From NCBI GenBank assembly GCA_964461995.1, contig CAYWXL010000013.1:25875-89874 (forward strand): DNA of 64,000 bases, read 5' to 3'. Position 1 is the stretch's first letter, and each line of letters starts with the position of its first letter. The stretch comes from JALSRK01 sp964461995. GTDB lineage: Bacteria; Acidobacteriota; Terriglobia; Bryobacterales; Bryobacteraceae. Below the pieces are notes generated by a model. It was not told the DNA's origin and did not search any database. It saw only the letters and a list, made by a program, of their open reading frames with translations. This document shows, piece after piece, positions 34,877 through 43,204 of the stretch. The translations under genes and the position numbers were made by a program.

Positions 34877-37213
34877 TCACCCTCCCAGCTCGGCGAGGAG
34901 CTTCCGGGCGTGGGTGGCCGCCCGTTCGTCGAGTCCTGCGCCCAGCGCGGCTTTCAGTTCCCGGCGCGCCGGCTCCAGATCGCCGTTCTGGTGGTATGCG
35001 AGTGCAAGATGGTAGCGGTAGTCGGCGCGATTCGGGTGCTGTGCGGTTAGTTGGCGGAGCAAGGTGATGGCGTTCTGGTTGAGGCGCCGCCGGATATAGA
35101 CGAGCGCCAGCGTGTCCGAGAAGTCGGGATTGTCCGGGTCGAGGGTCATGGCCCGTTGCGCCAGGTTCATCGCCCGGTCGAGGTCCGTGCCAAGTTCGGC
35201 CAGAACGAAGGCGAGATTGTTCAGCGCCACGGGGTTCTCAGGGTCAAGCTCGACGCTCCTTTCCAGATAAGGACGAGCTTCTTCATATCGTGTCTCGCTA
35301 GCCAGCAGAGAACCGTACATCGAAAAAGCTTTGGCTACCGGTGGAACGGCTTTGATCGCGGTCTGGAGTTCGCGGCGCATGGCCTCAGTGTCTCCGCGAC
35401 GGGCTGCGATCTGCGCTAGCATCACACGGGCTTCCCCGTTGTTGGGCTCCTGCTCAAGCAGCGTCTGCAGGTACTGTTCGGCCTTGTCGTCCTGTCCAAG
35501 GCGGGCTGCCAGCTTCGCGCCGGCCATCATCAGTCCCGTATGTTCCGGCTGTTTTTTCAGCGCATCATCGATTAGTGGGCGGGCCTCACGGAGCCGGCCT
35601 TGTCGGGAGAGCAATTGGAAAAGGCCGTCGAGCGCGGCCGCATTGCCAGGGTCGGCCGCGAGCACCGTCCGGAAGCCCCGTTCCGCCGTCTTCCATTTAC
35701 CTTCGAGTAGGTCGGCTTGAGCGGTCAACAGGACCGTACGTAGACGCATGCTGGGGATCCGCCGAAGCGCGGCCAATTCCTTGCGGGCTTCTTTGAATTC
35801 GCGCCGGCCCAGATGTGCGAGAACCAGGCGGATCCGGGCCTCTGCGTCGAACGGCCGTCTGCGCAAGACTTCCCGGCAAGCGACCTCGGCTAGCGAGTAC
35901 TCGCGGTTCTGCAAGTGGAGGTCGATGAGTGCATACCGGGCCGGCAGGTACTGCGGGTTGACTTTCAACGCTTCCCGGAACTGAGCTTCGGCGTTGACCC
36001 GGTCGCCGTTGCGCAGCAACGCGCGCCCGTAGTGGAAACGGAGGAGAAAGTCCTCAGGCGCGGAGGCTATCGCGTTCTTCAGATCTGTCATTCCGGCTTC
36101 ACGGACCGCTTCGTCGCCGGTCTGAAGCCTCGCCAGCCCACGCAGCCCAACAGCCACGCCGTCATCCGGGTTCTCCGCAAGCAACGCCTCGGCTTCTTGG
36201 AGTGCGGTTTGCGCATCGCCGGCGGCCAGCAACGCCTGGATGATCCGGCGGCGATAGCGCCGGCGGACCTTGTCGTCGTCCGTTTCTTCCAATCCGGCAC
36301 GGTAGTACTCCACGGCGCGTTCGGCTTCGCCTTTCAGGAGACAGTAATCCCCAATCAACTGTTTGGCGCCGGGGAAAGTCTCCGGGTCCCCGGCGAGCTT
36401 GTCGATGATCTTCTGGGATTCTTCGAGCTTGCCGACCTCGTGGTAGTGAGACGCCAGCGCCAGCCAGTTTCTGGCGTTTCCGGGGATCTTCTCGCACTTC
36501 GCCTTTAACACCTGCTCGGCGGCGTTCGCGTCACGCCTGCCGGCGTAAATCAGGTAGAGCAAGTCGTAGAACCGGGGGGCCTCAGGGTGTTTCTCCAGGT
36601 AGTCCCGCGCCAGCCGCTCGGCTTCTCCGTCCGCGCCGGTTCGCACCATGGCCGCGGCTAGTGCCAGCGTAACAGTGGGGTCCTCCGGCGCGGCCTGGTG
36701 GGCCCGGCGAAATAGAGCCAGCGCTTCCTGGTACTCCCCTTGATAGGCCAGAATCTGGCCTTTGATCAGGGTCACTTCCATTGCGCCCGGGTGACGCTCT
36801 TCGGCTTGGCGCTGCAGATCGAGTAAGGATTGGAGGGTGGCTTCTCGATTCGGCGTCCCGGGCATGGCGAGGGTCATGACGTGCAGCTCGGCGAGCTTCC
36901 GGAAAGCGTCGAGATTGTCGGGATCCAACTCGAACGCCCGGCGCAGCGCGCTAGCGGCCCCCGACCAGCGTTGCATCTCCAAGAAGGTCAGGCCGAGCCG
37001 GTAGTAAGCTTCAGCGAACCGCCGGTCTACCTGGATCGCCTTTCTGTACAGCAGAGAGGCCTCGTCGAACTCCTGCCTGGCGAAATATTTGTTCCCGAGC
37101 TCCAGCAGCCGCCGCTTTTGCTCCTCCGTGTCCGTGCCGCAGGCTAGCCCGGCGATGAGCAACGCCGCCAGCCCCCAGCGCCATGCCGCGGCAGAAAGTC
37201 CTCTAGGTTTCAC
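34877..37213 (-). CDS. Large exported TPR-repeat protein, PEP-CTERM/PrsT-like
   Basis: A 778-residue protein with an N-terminal hydrophobic segment (about 12-25) ending in a cysteine (GLAC), which could be a signal peptide or an imperfect lipobox. The rest is almost entirely tetratricopeptide repeats: the W/L-G-Y-A-F-A-P pattern recurs about every 34 residues, as in AEAYYRLGLTFLEMQRW, LPARYALIDLHLQNREY and VALNNLAFVLAELG. Long all-TPR exported proteins of this kind occur in exopolysaccharide/exosortase loci (PrsT-like), but no exosortase is visible here. It is probably a periplasmic protein-interaction scaffold. It starts at GTG 37213, just downstream of TATACT on the minus strand, so its mRNA may be nearly leaderless. 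Confidence 0.8.
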   Translation of the reverse strand: MKPRGLSAAAWRWGLAALLIAGLACGTDTEEQKRRLLELGNKYFARQEFDEASLLYRKAIQVDRRFAEAYYRLGLTFLEMQRWSGAASALRRAFELDPDNLDAFRKLAELHVMTLAMPGTPNREATLQSLLDLQRQAEERHPGAMEVTLIKGQILAYQGEYQEALALFRRAHQAAPEDPTVTLALAAAMVRTGADGEAERLARDYLEKHPEAPRFYDLLYLIYAGRRDANAAEQVLKAKCEKIPGNARNWLALASHYHEVGKLEESQKIIDKLAGDPETFPGAKQLIGDYCLLKGEAERAVEYYRAGLEETDDDKVRRRYRRRIIQALLAAGDAQTALQEAEALLAENPDDGVAVGLRGLARLQTGDEAVREAGMTDLKNAIASAPEDFLLRFHYGRALLRNGDRVNAEAQFREALKVNPQYLPARYALIDLHLQNREYSLAEVACREVLRRRPFDAEARIRLVLAHLGRREFKEARKELAALRRIPSMRLRTVLLTAQADLLEGKWKTAERGFRTVLAADPGNAAALDGLFQLLSRQGRLREARPLIDDALKKQPEHTGLMMAGAKLAARLGQDDKAEQYLQTLLEQEPNNGEARVMLAQIAARRGDTEAMRRELQTAIKAVPPVAKAFSMYGSLLASETRYEEARPYLERSVELDPENPVALNNLAFVLAELGTDLDRAMNLAQRAMTLDPDNPDFSDTLALVYIRRRLNQNAITLLRQLTAQHPNRADYRYHLALAYHQNGDLEPARRELKAALGAGLDERAATHARKLLAELGG

Positions 37214-37312
37214 AACCCACAGTATAAGGTAGCTTCAGCCAGCCGGAAGACCGTGGGCCCACAGCCCGAGAATTCCTTGGCGGCGGGCCTACTGGATTAA
37301 CGGGGAGCTTCA

Positions 37313-39841
37313 GTGCGCGAACCAATGATCGGACCGGTGACGGCTCTTGTTGCCGGTATCCTGATCGGCCGCGCGGGAGATCTGAGCACCGCCGACGCCG
37401 TCTTTGCGACCGTCGCCTTCAGCGGCTTGGCGGCTCTCAGCTATCGGGCCGCACGTCAGTGGTTACACAAGCTGTGCGTCTTTCTCCTGATCGTTTCGAT
37501 CGGCGCCGGCACAGTGGTGGTCCACAGCCGCGGCGAACGTCCTGTGATCGATGCCTCGCCGGACGAAACGGTCGTCGTCCGAGGTTGTGTGGTGGAGCCC
37601 TCAGTGACCGCCCGGGGCTGGCAGGAGTTCGTCGCCGAGTTGGCGCCGGGCGCGCGCGCGCGCGTTCGAGTCTATTATGAGGAGTCCACACCGCCACCGA
37701 AGCTGGCTTACGGCCGCCGGGTGGACATCACAGGCAAGATCCGGCGGCCACGGGGTTTTTGGAATCCTGGGGCCTTCGACTATCGGCGCTACCTGGAGCG
37801 TCTCGGCATCTACTGGACGATTTCAGTCCGGAGCCCCGCCGACTTAGAACTGCTGCCGGGTGACTGTGGTTCTCGATGGTGGGCGCTGGTGCACCGTTTG
37901 CGAGCCCGCGCAATCCGGAGGCTTGACCAAGTGTTTCACAGCTATCCGGACGCCGCTCGCCTCTTACGGGCCGCCCTGTTCGGGGATACATCTTCTTTAG
38001 AGGAGCGATGGCTCGACCGCTTTCGTGAGACCGGCGCTTACCACACATTGGTGGTTTCGGGACTCCACTTGGCGATCCTTGCCGGTCTCGTTCATGTCCT
38101 GCTGCGTGTACTGGTCGTCCCACGAGGCTGGAAGGTCGTGACCACGATCGCCCTTGCCTGGGTTTACGCGCTGTTGACAGGCGGGCGTCTTCCAGTACTA
38201 CGAGCCGCCTCCGGACTCACGCTATTCCTGATCGGATCCTGGTGTTTCCGGCGGGCGCGGCTGCTCAATATCCTCGCCACGATCGCTTTCGTGTTTCTGG
38301 TGGTCGATCCAGGCCAGCTCTTCGATACCGGTTTCCATCTCTCCTTCCTGGCTGTAGGGGTGATCGGCGCTTGGGCCATCCCTCTCATAGAACGAACGAC
38401 GGCGCCTCTGGCAGCCGCCTTACGGGACTTGGCGGACGATGGCCGTGATCCGGGGCTGCCACCCAACGTTCAGCGCTGGCGCGTGGAGCTGCGCCTGTTC
38501 GCCGAGACGGTCTCGCTTTGGACGCATTGGCCACGGCGGTTCTTAATTCCTGTCCTGGCCGGAACGCTGCGGGCCAGTGTGCGCTTGTGGGAGCTAGTTC
38601 TGGTCTCGGGGGTGGTTCAGGCAGCCTTGGCCTTACCCCTCGTCATTCACTTCCAGCGTTTCTCTTGGACCGGCGTGGCAGCGAACCCCGCCGTTGTGCT
38701 CGGGATGTCGGTCGCCCTCCAGGCGGGTCTCGTCGCCGTAGTCACCGGTATCCCCACGGCTGCTTGGGTCGCGGCAGGCGCGGCGGATCTGTGTTTCGGC
38801 CTCGTAAAGGAACTCGCCCGCTGGGGAGCCTCCTGGCGGGTGCCGCCGCCGCCCTGCTGGCTCGCCTTGGGGTTCTTGGCGGCTTTGGTTGCGGGGGCCC
38901 TCTGGCTGCGGATGGCGCCGAAGCGGCGCTGGCTCGCATTTCTCGTGCCTGGGGTCCTGCTGGGGCTGATTCTGACGCACCCCTTCCCACCCAAAATCCA
39001 CTCTGGGACGTTGGAGCTTACAGTGATCGACGTCGGGCAAGCCGAGAGTTTGTTCTTGGCTTTCCCTGACGGGCGGACGGCAATCGTGGACGGCGGGCTG
39101 CGCCTGTCTGAGGATGGGCGTCCGGTGTTCGATGCGGGCGAGCGTGTCATCGCGCCGTATTTATGGCGCCGTTCCATTCGCCGCCTCGACGTGCTCGTCT
39201 CCACCCACGGTCATCTGGACCACATCGGCGGCCTCTCGACCTTGGTGCATCTATTCCGTCCAAAGCAGCTCTGGCTCGGGGCGGCCGCCGCCGATCCAGC
39301 TACTACGTCACTAGTGGCGGAGGCCCGGCGTTTGGGAGTGGAAGTAGTGCGCCTGGCGGCGGGAGAGCGGTTCTCGTATGGCGGGGCGGAGTTGCGAGTC
39401 TTGGCGCCGGACCCAGGCCAGGGCGGTGGCCCGGCAGCTCACAATGACGACTCTCTGGTGCTTCACGTCCGGTACGGCAGCCGGGCTTTCTTGCTGACAG
39501 GCGACATCGAGGCGGTCGAGCGCCGCATCGCCGCCTCCGGTCTGCCCCGGGCGGCGGTGCTCAAGGTGCCGCACCACGGCAGCAAGACTTCCACCAGCGC
39601 CGAGCTCTTGCGGGCTATCCGTCCAGCGTTCGCCGCGATATCGGCCGGGTATGGGAACCCGTACCGGTTTCCCTCTACGGCTGTACTCGAGAGGCTGGCA
39701 GCGGCGCGGGTGTTGACATTCTGCACCAGCCGCAACGGGCTGATCTCCTTCGGAACCGACGGGTGGCGGGTCTGGGCGAAGCCTCTGAGGTGGACTGTTC
39801 CGAACCCGGCTCCGGCGGGCAGGGTCGCGCGATCCCGGTGA
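37313..39841 (+). CDS. comEC: ComEC/Rec2 DNA-uptake channel
   Basis: An 842-residue membrane protein of the ComEC/Rec2 family, which carries single-stranded DNA across the inner membrane in natural transformation. An N-terminal OB-like region (DUF4131) is followed by the competence transmembrane domain (about 225-550, including the RETGAYHTLVVSGLHLAILAG segment typical of ComEC). A C-terminal metallo-beta-lactamase-like domain has VIDVGQAESLFL, HGHLDHIGG, FLLTGDIE and VPHHGSKTS. The GTG at 37313 has GGGGAG five bases before it. No comEA or pilus genes are nearby. The coding sequence contains a GC dinucleotide run at 37650-37664. Confidence 0.93.
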   Translation: MREPMIGPVTALVAGILIGRAGDLSTADAVFATVAFSGLAALSYRAARQWLHKLCVFLLIVSIGAGTVVVHSRGERPVIDASPDETVVVRGCVVEPSVTARGWQEFVAELAPGARARVRVYYEESTPPPKLAYGRRVDITGKIRRPRGFWNPGAFDYRRYLERLGIYWTISVRSPADLELLPGDCGSRWWALVHRLRARAIRRLDQVFHSYPDAARLLRAALFGDTSSLEERWLDRFRETGAYHTLVVSGLHLAILAGLVHVLLRVLVVPRGWKVVTTIALAWVYALLTGGRLPVLRAASGLTLFLIGSWCFRRARLLNILATIAFVFLVVDPGQLFDTGFHLSFLAVGVIGAWAIPLIERTTAPLAAALRDLADDGRDPGLPPNVQRWRVELRLFAETVSLWTHWPRRFLIPVLAGTLRASVRLWELVLVSGVVQAALALPLVIHFQRFSWTGVAANPAVVLGMSVALQAGLVAVVTGIPTAAWVAAGAADLCFGLVKELARWGASWRVPPPPCWLALGFLAALVAGALWLRMAPKRRWLAFLVPGVLLGLILTHPFPPKIHSGTLELTVIDVGQAESLFLAFPDGRTAIVDGGLRLSEDGRPVFDAGERVIAPYLWRRSIRRLDVLVSTHGHLDHIGGLSTLVHLFRPKQLWLGAAAADPATTSLVAEARRLGVEVVRLAAGERFSYGGAELRVLAPDPGQGGGPAAHNDDSLVLHVRYGSRAFLLTGDIEAVERRIAASGLPRAAVLKVPHHGSKTSTSAELLRAIRPAFAAISAGYGNPYRFPSTAVLERLAAARVLTFCTSRNGLISFGTDGWRVWAKPLRWTVPNPAPAGRVARSR
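37650..37664 (+). repeat. GC dinucleotide run inside comEC
   Basis: Seven and a half GC units in a row encode the Ala-Arg-Ala-Arg part of the N-terminal domain of ComEC. Alternating GC tracts can adopt Z-DNA and are prone to slippage. A two-base change would put comEC out of frame. Confidence 0.9.
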
Positions 39842-39858
39842 AGGATGCTGCCGGAGCG

Positions 39859-40353
39859 CTAGTGCTCGTCAGCGCGTTCTGCCTCTTCGGCGGCTTCCGG
39901 CCCTGCCTCCTGCGCTTCAGCGAGGATCTTGCGCGCTAAGTCCAAATGTTTCCGGGGGACTTTCACCACGAAGCGGAGGTTGGGGTACTGCGGCGGGCTG
40001 ATGAAAACGGTAGGAATCCCGTTCGCCTCCAAGACGCTTCGGACTCCCAGAGCCTCGACCTCCGCTGTCGCGCCGATGGCGCTGAAAATAGTTACCGGAT
40101 CCAGGTCGTGCGAGGCATCGCCTTTCTCGGCCGGTGACTCCTCAGCCGCACGAATGATCTCTTCGGCCTTTGCGGCCTGTTCGGCCGGCACTCGCACTTC
40201 GAAGGCCCCGAGGGGCACGCCGGGTGCGGAATCGTCAACGATGACCGGAGAAAGACCCGCGTCTGCCAGCAGGTCGTAGACGTCGTGGACCTCGTCTTTG
40301 GCCGAAGGATCGGCGGACCGGTAGACGACCACCTGTTCCTGGTCCGAGTTCAT
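39859..40353 (-). CDS. DUF2007-like protein with two signal-transducing-type repeats
   Basis: A 164-residue soluble protein. It appears to hold two related alpha/beta units of the DUF2007 (putative prokaryotic signal-transducing) type. The first is at about 6-70, with VVVYRSADPSAKDEVHDVYDLL and FEVRVPAEQAAKAEEIIRAAEE. The second is at about 90-150, with EVEALGVRSVLEANGIPTVF and FVVKVPRKHLDLARKILAEAQE. The pattern, a membrane-protein-like ligand-sensing fold with an internal repeat, suggests an anti-parallel sheet packed on helices. The C-terminus is acidic. Function unknown. It is convergent with comEC and divergent from tatA. Confidence 0.7.
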   Translation of the reverse strand: MNSDQEQVVVYRSADPSAKDEVHDVYDLLADAGLSPVIVDDSAPGVPLGAFEVRVPAEQAAKAEEIIRAAEESPAEKGDASHDLDPVTIFSAIGATAEVEALGVRSVLEANGIPTVFISPPQYPNLRFVVKVPRKHLDLARKILAEAQEAGPEAAEEAERADEH

Positions 40354-40468
40354 AACCTGAGCATATCACTGGTCCGCCGGCGCCGGTATCCGCGCAGCAC
40401 GACGGCCGTTGTCCGTCCTCGGGCTGAGCATCCTTTTCCATTCGGTTCCTGGCCAGCACACGCTGCGC

Positions 40469-40498
40469 TTGACGCCGCTCCAAGCGCCTCCCTACAAT
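40469..40498 (+). promoter_or_regulatory. Sigma-70 promoter of tatA
   Basis: TTGACG (40469-40474) and TACAAT (40493-40498) are separated by 18 bases. The predicted transcription start near 40505 leaves a short leader with AAGGAGG (40511-40517) before the ATG at 40522. Confidence 0.75.
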
Positions 40499-40521
40499 GA
40501 AGGTGTCTTCAAGGAGGCCGC

Positions 40522-40695
40522 ATGAGATCAATTGGCTTGCCGGAGCTTCTCATCATCCTGGGAATCGCCGTGCTTCTGTTCGGCGGGCGAAAGATTCCCG
40601 AAGTGGCCAAAGGGCTCGGGGAAGGAATCCGGAATTTCAAGACCGCCCTCAAAGGCGAGGACAAGCCGGAAGAGGCTGAGAAGAAGCAGGCCTGA
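40522..40695 (+). CDS. tatA: Sec-independent (Tat) translocase subunit TatA
   Basis: A 57-residue protein too small for most size cut-offs. It has the TatA/E plan: a short N-terminus (MRSIGLPELL), one transmembrane helix (about 9-22, LLIILGIAVLLFGG), the conserved hinge FGGRKIPEVAKGLGEGIRNF and a charged C-terminal tail rich in Lys and Glu. It oligomerises to form the Tat pore for folded proteins. A near-consensus promoter and AAGGAGG precede it, and a bidirectional terminator follows. tatC and tatB are not adjacent. Confidence 0.93.
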   Translation: MRSIGLPELLIILGIAVLLFGGRKIPEVAKGLGEGIRNFKTALKGEDKPEEAEKKQA

Positions 40696-40737
40696 ATCGC
40701 CGCAGGCGCCGCCTGCAGCGGGACCGGTTTCGTGAAG

Positions 40738-40768
40738 AAAACCCCGCGAGGGCGACTCGCGGGGTTTT
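40738..40768. terminator. Bidirectional intrinsic terminator between tatA and the HU gene
   Basis: AAAACCCCGCGAG and CTCGCGGGGTTTT form a perfect 13-bp stem with a five-base loop. A/T tracts on both sides make it work for tatA (plus) and for the convergent HU gene (minus), which ends at 40795. Confidence 0.93.
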
Positions 40769-40794
40769 CGTTTTGAGTCTTCGTTTCCCGGCTG

Positions 40795-41112
40795 CTACTT
40801 TTTCTTCTTCCGCGGGGGGACGATGGCCTCCTTGCATGCTTTGGAGACCGTGAACTTCACCACCTTCTTGGCCGGGATCCTGATCTTCTCGCCCGTTTGC
40901 GGATTGCGGCCGATGCGGGCTTTACGCTCCACCTTCTTCAGTCGGCCGATCCCGGGCAGCACGAAGACTCCGTTTTTCTTGGTTTCGGCGATTGCGATGT
41001 CCGCGTAAGCCTGAATGATCTCTTTCGCCACTTTGTTCGTGATACCGCCTACTTCGGCGATCTTCTTGACGAACTCAGTCTGCGTCATCTTCTTCTTGGT
41101 CGTCGTTGCCAT
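40795..41112 (-). CDS. HU-family nucleoid DNA-binding protein
   Basis: A 105-residue HU/IHF-type protein. Helices occupy the first half (MTQTEFVKKIAEVGGITNKVAKEIIQAYADI). The DNA-binding beta arm carries the conserved RIGRNPQTGEKIRIPAKKVVKFTV with the intercalating proline. The N- and C-termini have extra lysines (TTTKKK, PPRKKKK) beyond the usual 90 residues. It bends and compacts DNA as a dimer. It has its own well-formed promoter (41261-41289) and a leader of about 140 bases. Together with the lysine-rich gene at 29740 it gives the window two nucleoid proteins. Confidence 0.92.
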   Translation of the reverse strand: MATTTKKKMTQTEFVKKIAEVGGITNKVAKEIIQAYADIAIAETKKNGVFVLPGIGRLKKVERKARIGRNPQTGEKIRIPAKKVVKFTVSKACKEAIVPPRKKKK

Positions 41113-41417
41113 AGCTTGATCTGTCTCCCAATGAAATCTTGTCCCGCCCTCTTTCGAGGAGGGCGCCCGCCACGAAAAACCTGAGACGGCCGATGCTACC
41201 GGGCCGCTTCAGGCTTCGTTTACACCCGCTTCGGTACCGTTCGGGTAAGCGGCTGATTAATGATAAAAGATCTACGCCGCACCTGTAAAGAGAAAAGTGC
41301 TCCAGAGCCGCTTTTTTTGCGGGTCTGAGCGCCTCGGGGCCTCCGTCGCCCTGTTTTGACGCACCTTTGAGCATCACCGGCGCGGGTCATTGTAAAGCGA
41401 ACGGTCGCGGGACGAAT
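41113..41417 (-). other. Leader and promoter region of the HU gene; no gene
   Basis: Transcribed leftwards, this 305-base region holds the HU promoter and a long leader. The leader contains two hairpins. One is CGCCCTC (41145-41151) with GAGGGCG (41159-41165). The other is CCGCTT (41226-41231) with AAGCGG (41247-41252), whose loop contains the palindrome CGGTACCG. Neither is followed by a T-run on the minus strand, so they may stabilise the mRNA or regulate HU translation. Between the promoter and the P1-peptidase gene nothing further is recognisable. Confidence 0.5.
41261..41289 (-). promoter_or_regulatory. Sigma-70 promoter of the HU gene
   Basis: On the minus strand TTTACA (41289-41284) is followed after exactly 17 bases by TTATCA (41266-41261). 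Predicted transcription start near 41254, about 140 bases before the HU start codon. Confidence 0.7.
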
Positions 41418-42377
41418 TCAGCGGGCCAGCCCAGGCAGGCCGCCAAGAGTCGGCGCCTGGCGTACCGCGCGGACGATGGCGCGGGCGACGGCCTCCGCGG
41501 CAGCAACTCCCAGCGCCTCCAACGGCGCCTCCACCGTGCCGCAAGAAAGAGCGATGACGAGGTCTCCGTCCAGGGTCGTCCATGCCGGTGAGAGGGTCCT
41601 CGCCATACCAGCCGAGGCCAGGCGCGCCAACTGTGCAGCTTCCGGCTTAGTGAGGCGGGCATTTGTCGCGACCACAGCGAGCGTCGTGTTTCGGCCGAAC
41701 GCGCGGACACGCTCTCCCGAGAGCATTTTCCGCGCGGTGTCGGCGAGGTCCAATGCATCTGGAGCCGTGCGCGCCCCGGCCAGCAGCTCCCCGGTCTCTG
41801 GGTCGCGGACGTCGCCGAAAGCATTGACGGCCACGAGCGCCGCGGCCCGCGCCGGGGCGAGCCGGCCTTCGAGCGGTACCGTCGCCGATCCGATGCCCGA
41901 TTTCATCGCTCGAGTCATTCCGAACAGTTTCCCAACGGTGGCGCCGGTTCCCGCCCCCACGGCTCCTTCCTCGACCGGCTCGTTCGTGGCGGACGCCGCA
42001 GCCCGCTCGCCCATCTCCCGGCTCGGGCGCGCTTCTGGACGCCCGAGCGCGAGGTCGTAGAGGATCGCGCCGGCCACCAGCGGCACCTGGGCGGCGCCCG
42101 TCGGGTATCCAATTCCCTTTTTCTCCAGAAACCTGCGGACGCCAGAGACGGCCTCCAGGCCGAAGGCGCTGCCGCCGGCCAAGCAGACGCCGTGGATGCG
42201 CTCGGTCAAGTGCAGCGGCGAGAGCAGCCCGAATTCTTCTGTTCCGACAGCCCCTCCCCGCACGTCGCAGCCCGCCGTCGCTCCTTCCGGACAGAGGATC
42301 GCCGTGCATCCGGTCAGCCCCTCGAGGTCCGACGCATGCCCTACGAGAATTCCCGGTATGTCAGTGAGGCCTTTCAT
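41418..42377 (-). CDS. P1-family (S58) peptidase, NylC/DmpA-like N-terminal nucleophile hydrolase
   Basis: A 319-residue protein of the P1/DmpA group. The opening MKGLTDIPGILVGHASDLEGLTGCT, the CLAGGSAFGLEAVSGV motif and the GAVGAGTGATVGK loop (139-150) are family markers. The autocleavage site reads GRNTTLAVVATNA, with Asn230-Thr231 at the scissile bond. That matches NylC-type 6-aminohexanoate-oligomer hydrolases, whose new N-terminal Thr is the nucleophile, rather than the Ser of DmpA. It presumably matures into two chains of about 230 and 89 residues. No signal peptide is present. The natural substrate (a small amide or beta-peptide) is not deducible. Divergent from the Mla-type permease gene. 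Confidence 0.85.
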   Translation of the reverse strand: MKGLTDIPGILVGHASDLEGLTGCTAILCPEGATAGCDVRGGAVGTEEFGLLSPLHLTERIHGVCLAGGSAFGLEAVSGVRRFLEKKGIGYPTGAAQVPLVAGAILYDLALGRPEARPSREMGERAAASATNEPVEEGAVGAGTGATVGKLFGMTRAMKSGIGSATVPLEGRLAPARAAALVAVNAFGDVRDPETGELLAGARTAPDALDLADTARKMLSGERVRAFGRNTTLAVVATNARLTKPEAAQLARLASAGMARTLSPAWTTLDGDLVIALSCGTVEAPLEALGVAAAEAVARAIVRAVRQAPTLGGLPGLAR

Positions 42378-42439
42378 CCTCTACGCGTCCGCTGCGATGC
42401 GGCACTATGGTAGCATCTTGGTGACGAGGGAAGACCGGA

Positions 42440-43198
42440 TTGCTCGATTTCCTGAAGCCACCAGTCCTCGCCTTTCAAGAGTTTTTCCTCCTTGCCGGAC
42501 GGGCGTTCCGAAACATCTTCCGCAAGCCGCACTATTTTGATGACATCTCCATGCAGATGGACCTGATCGGCGTGGGCAGCCTGCCGATCGTAGCCCTCAC
42601 CGGGTTTTTCACTGGCGCCATCATGGCCCTGCAAATGTCCCGGGCGTTGAACCAATACGGGGCGGCCAGCACCGTGGGCCAGATCGTTTCTATTTCTCTG
42701 GTGCGCGAGATGGGCCCTGTCCTCTCGGCGCTCCTGGTGGCGGGGCGCAACGCCAGCGGCATCGCCAGCGAGCTGGGTTCCATGAAGGTAACCGAGCAGA
42801 TCGATGCCATGCGCGCCCTAGGGACCGATCCGATTCAAAAGCTCGTCACTCCCCGGCTGATCGCCATGTGCATCGTGCTTCCGTTGCTGGTGGTAATCGC
42901 CGATTTCATCGGTATGATCGGCGGCTACTTGGTGGCCTGCCCCTTGCTCAAGCTCACCACCGCCACCCAGTACTGGAGCAGCGCCTGGCGGGCCCTCGAG
43001 TACAACGACATCGCCCAGGGATTGCTGAAGCCTTTTGCCTTCGCCATCGTGATCTCGCTCGTAGGCTGTTTCTACGGGATCCGGACGACCGGAGGCACAC
43101 AGGGAGTGGGCCTGGCAACCACGCGGGCGGTAGTAGTCTCGTCGGTGTGGATCTTCGTCTTGACCTTTTTCATCGGGAAGCTGTTCGTCAGCCTGTAG
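42440..43198 (+). CDS. mlaE: MlaE-family lipid ABC transporter permease
   Basis: A 252-residue inner-membrane permease of the MlaE/TrbE family. The conserved first segment (FQEFFLLAGRAFRNIFRKP) precedes about five transmembrane helices. The family motif LVREMGPVLSALLVAGRNASGIASELGSMKVTEQIDAM is complete (about 93-130). The next gene supplies the ATPase and the third a MCE substrate-binding protein, forming a minimal Mla/Mce-type transporter for phospholipid or other lipid trafficking between the membranes. It starts with TTG at 42440, with GAGGGAAG upstream. No mlaC or mlaB is present. Confidence 0.9.
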   Translation: MLDFLKPPVLAFQEFFLLAGRAFRNIFRKPHYFDDISMQMDLIGVGSLPIVALTGFFTGAIMALQMSRALNQYGAASTVGQIVSISLVREMGPVLSALLVAGRNASGIASELGSMKVTEQIDAMRALGTDPIQKLVTPRLIAMCIVLPLLVVIADFIGMIGGYLVACPLLKLTTATQYWSSAWRALEYNDIAQGLLKPFAFAIVISLVGCFYGIRTTGGTQGVGLATTRAVVVSSVWIFVLTFFIGKLFVSL

Positions 43199-43204
43199 CC
43201 CGCG

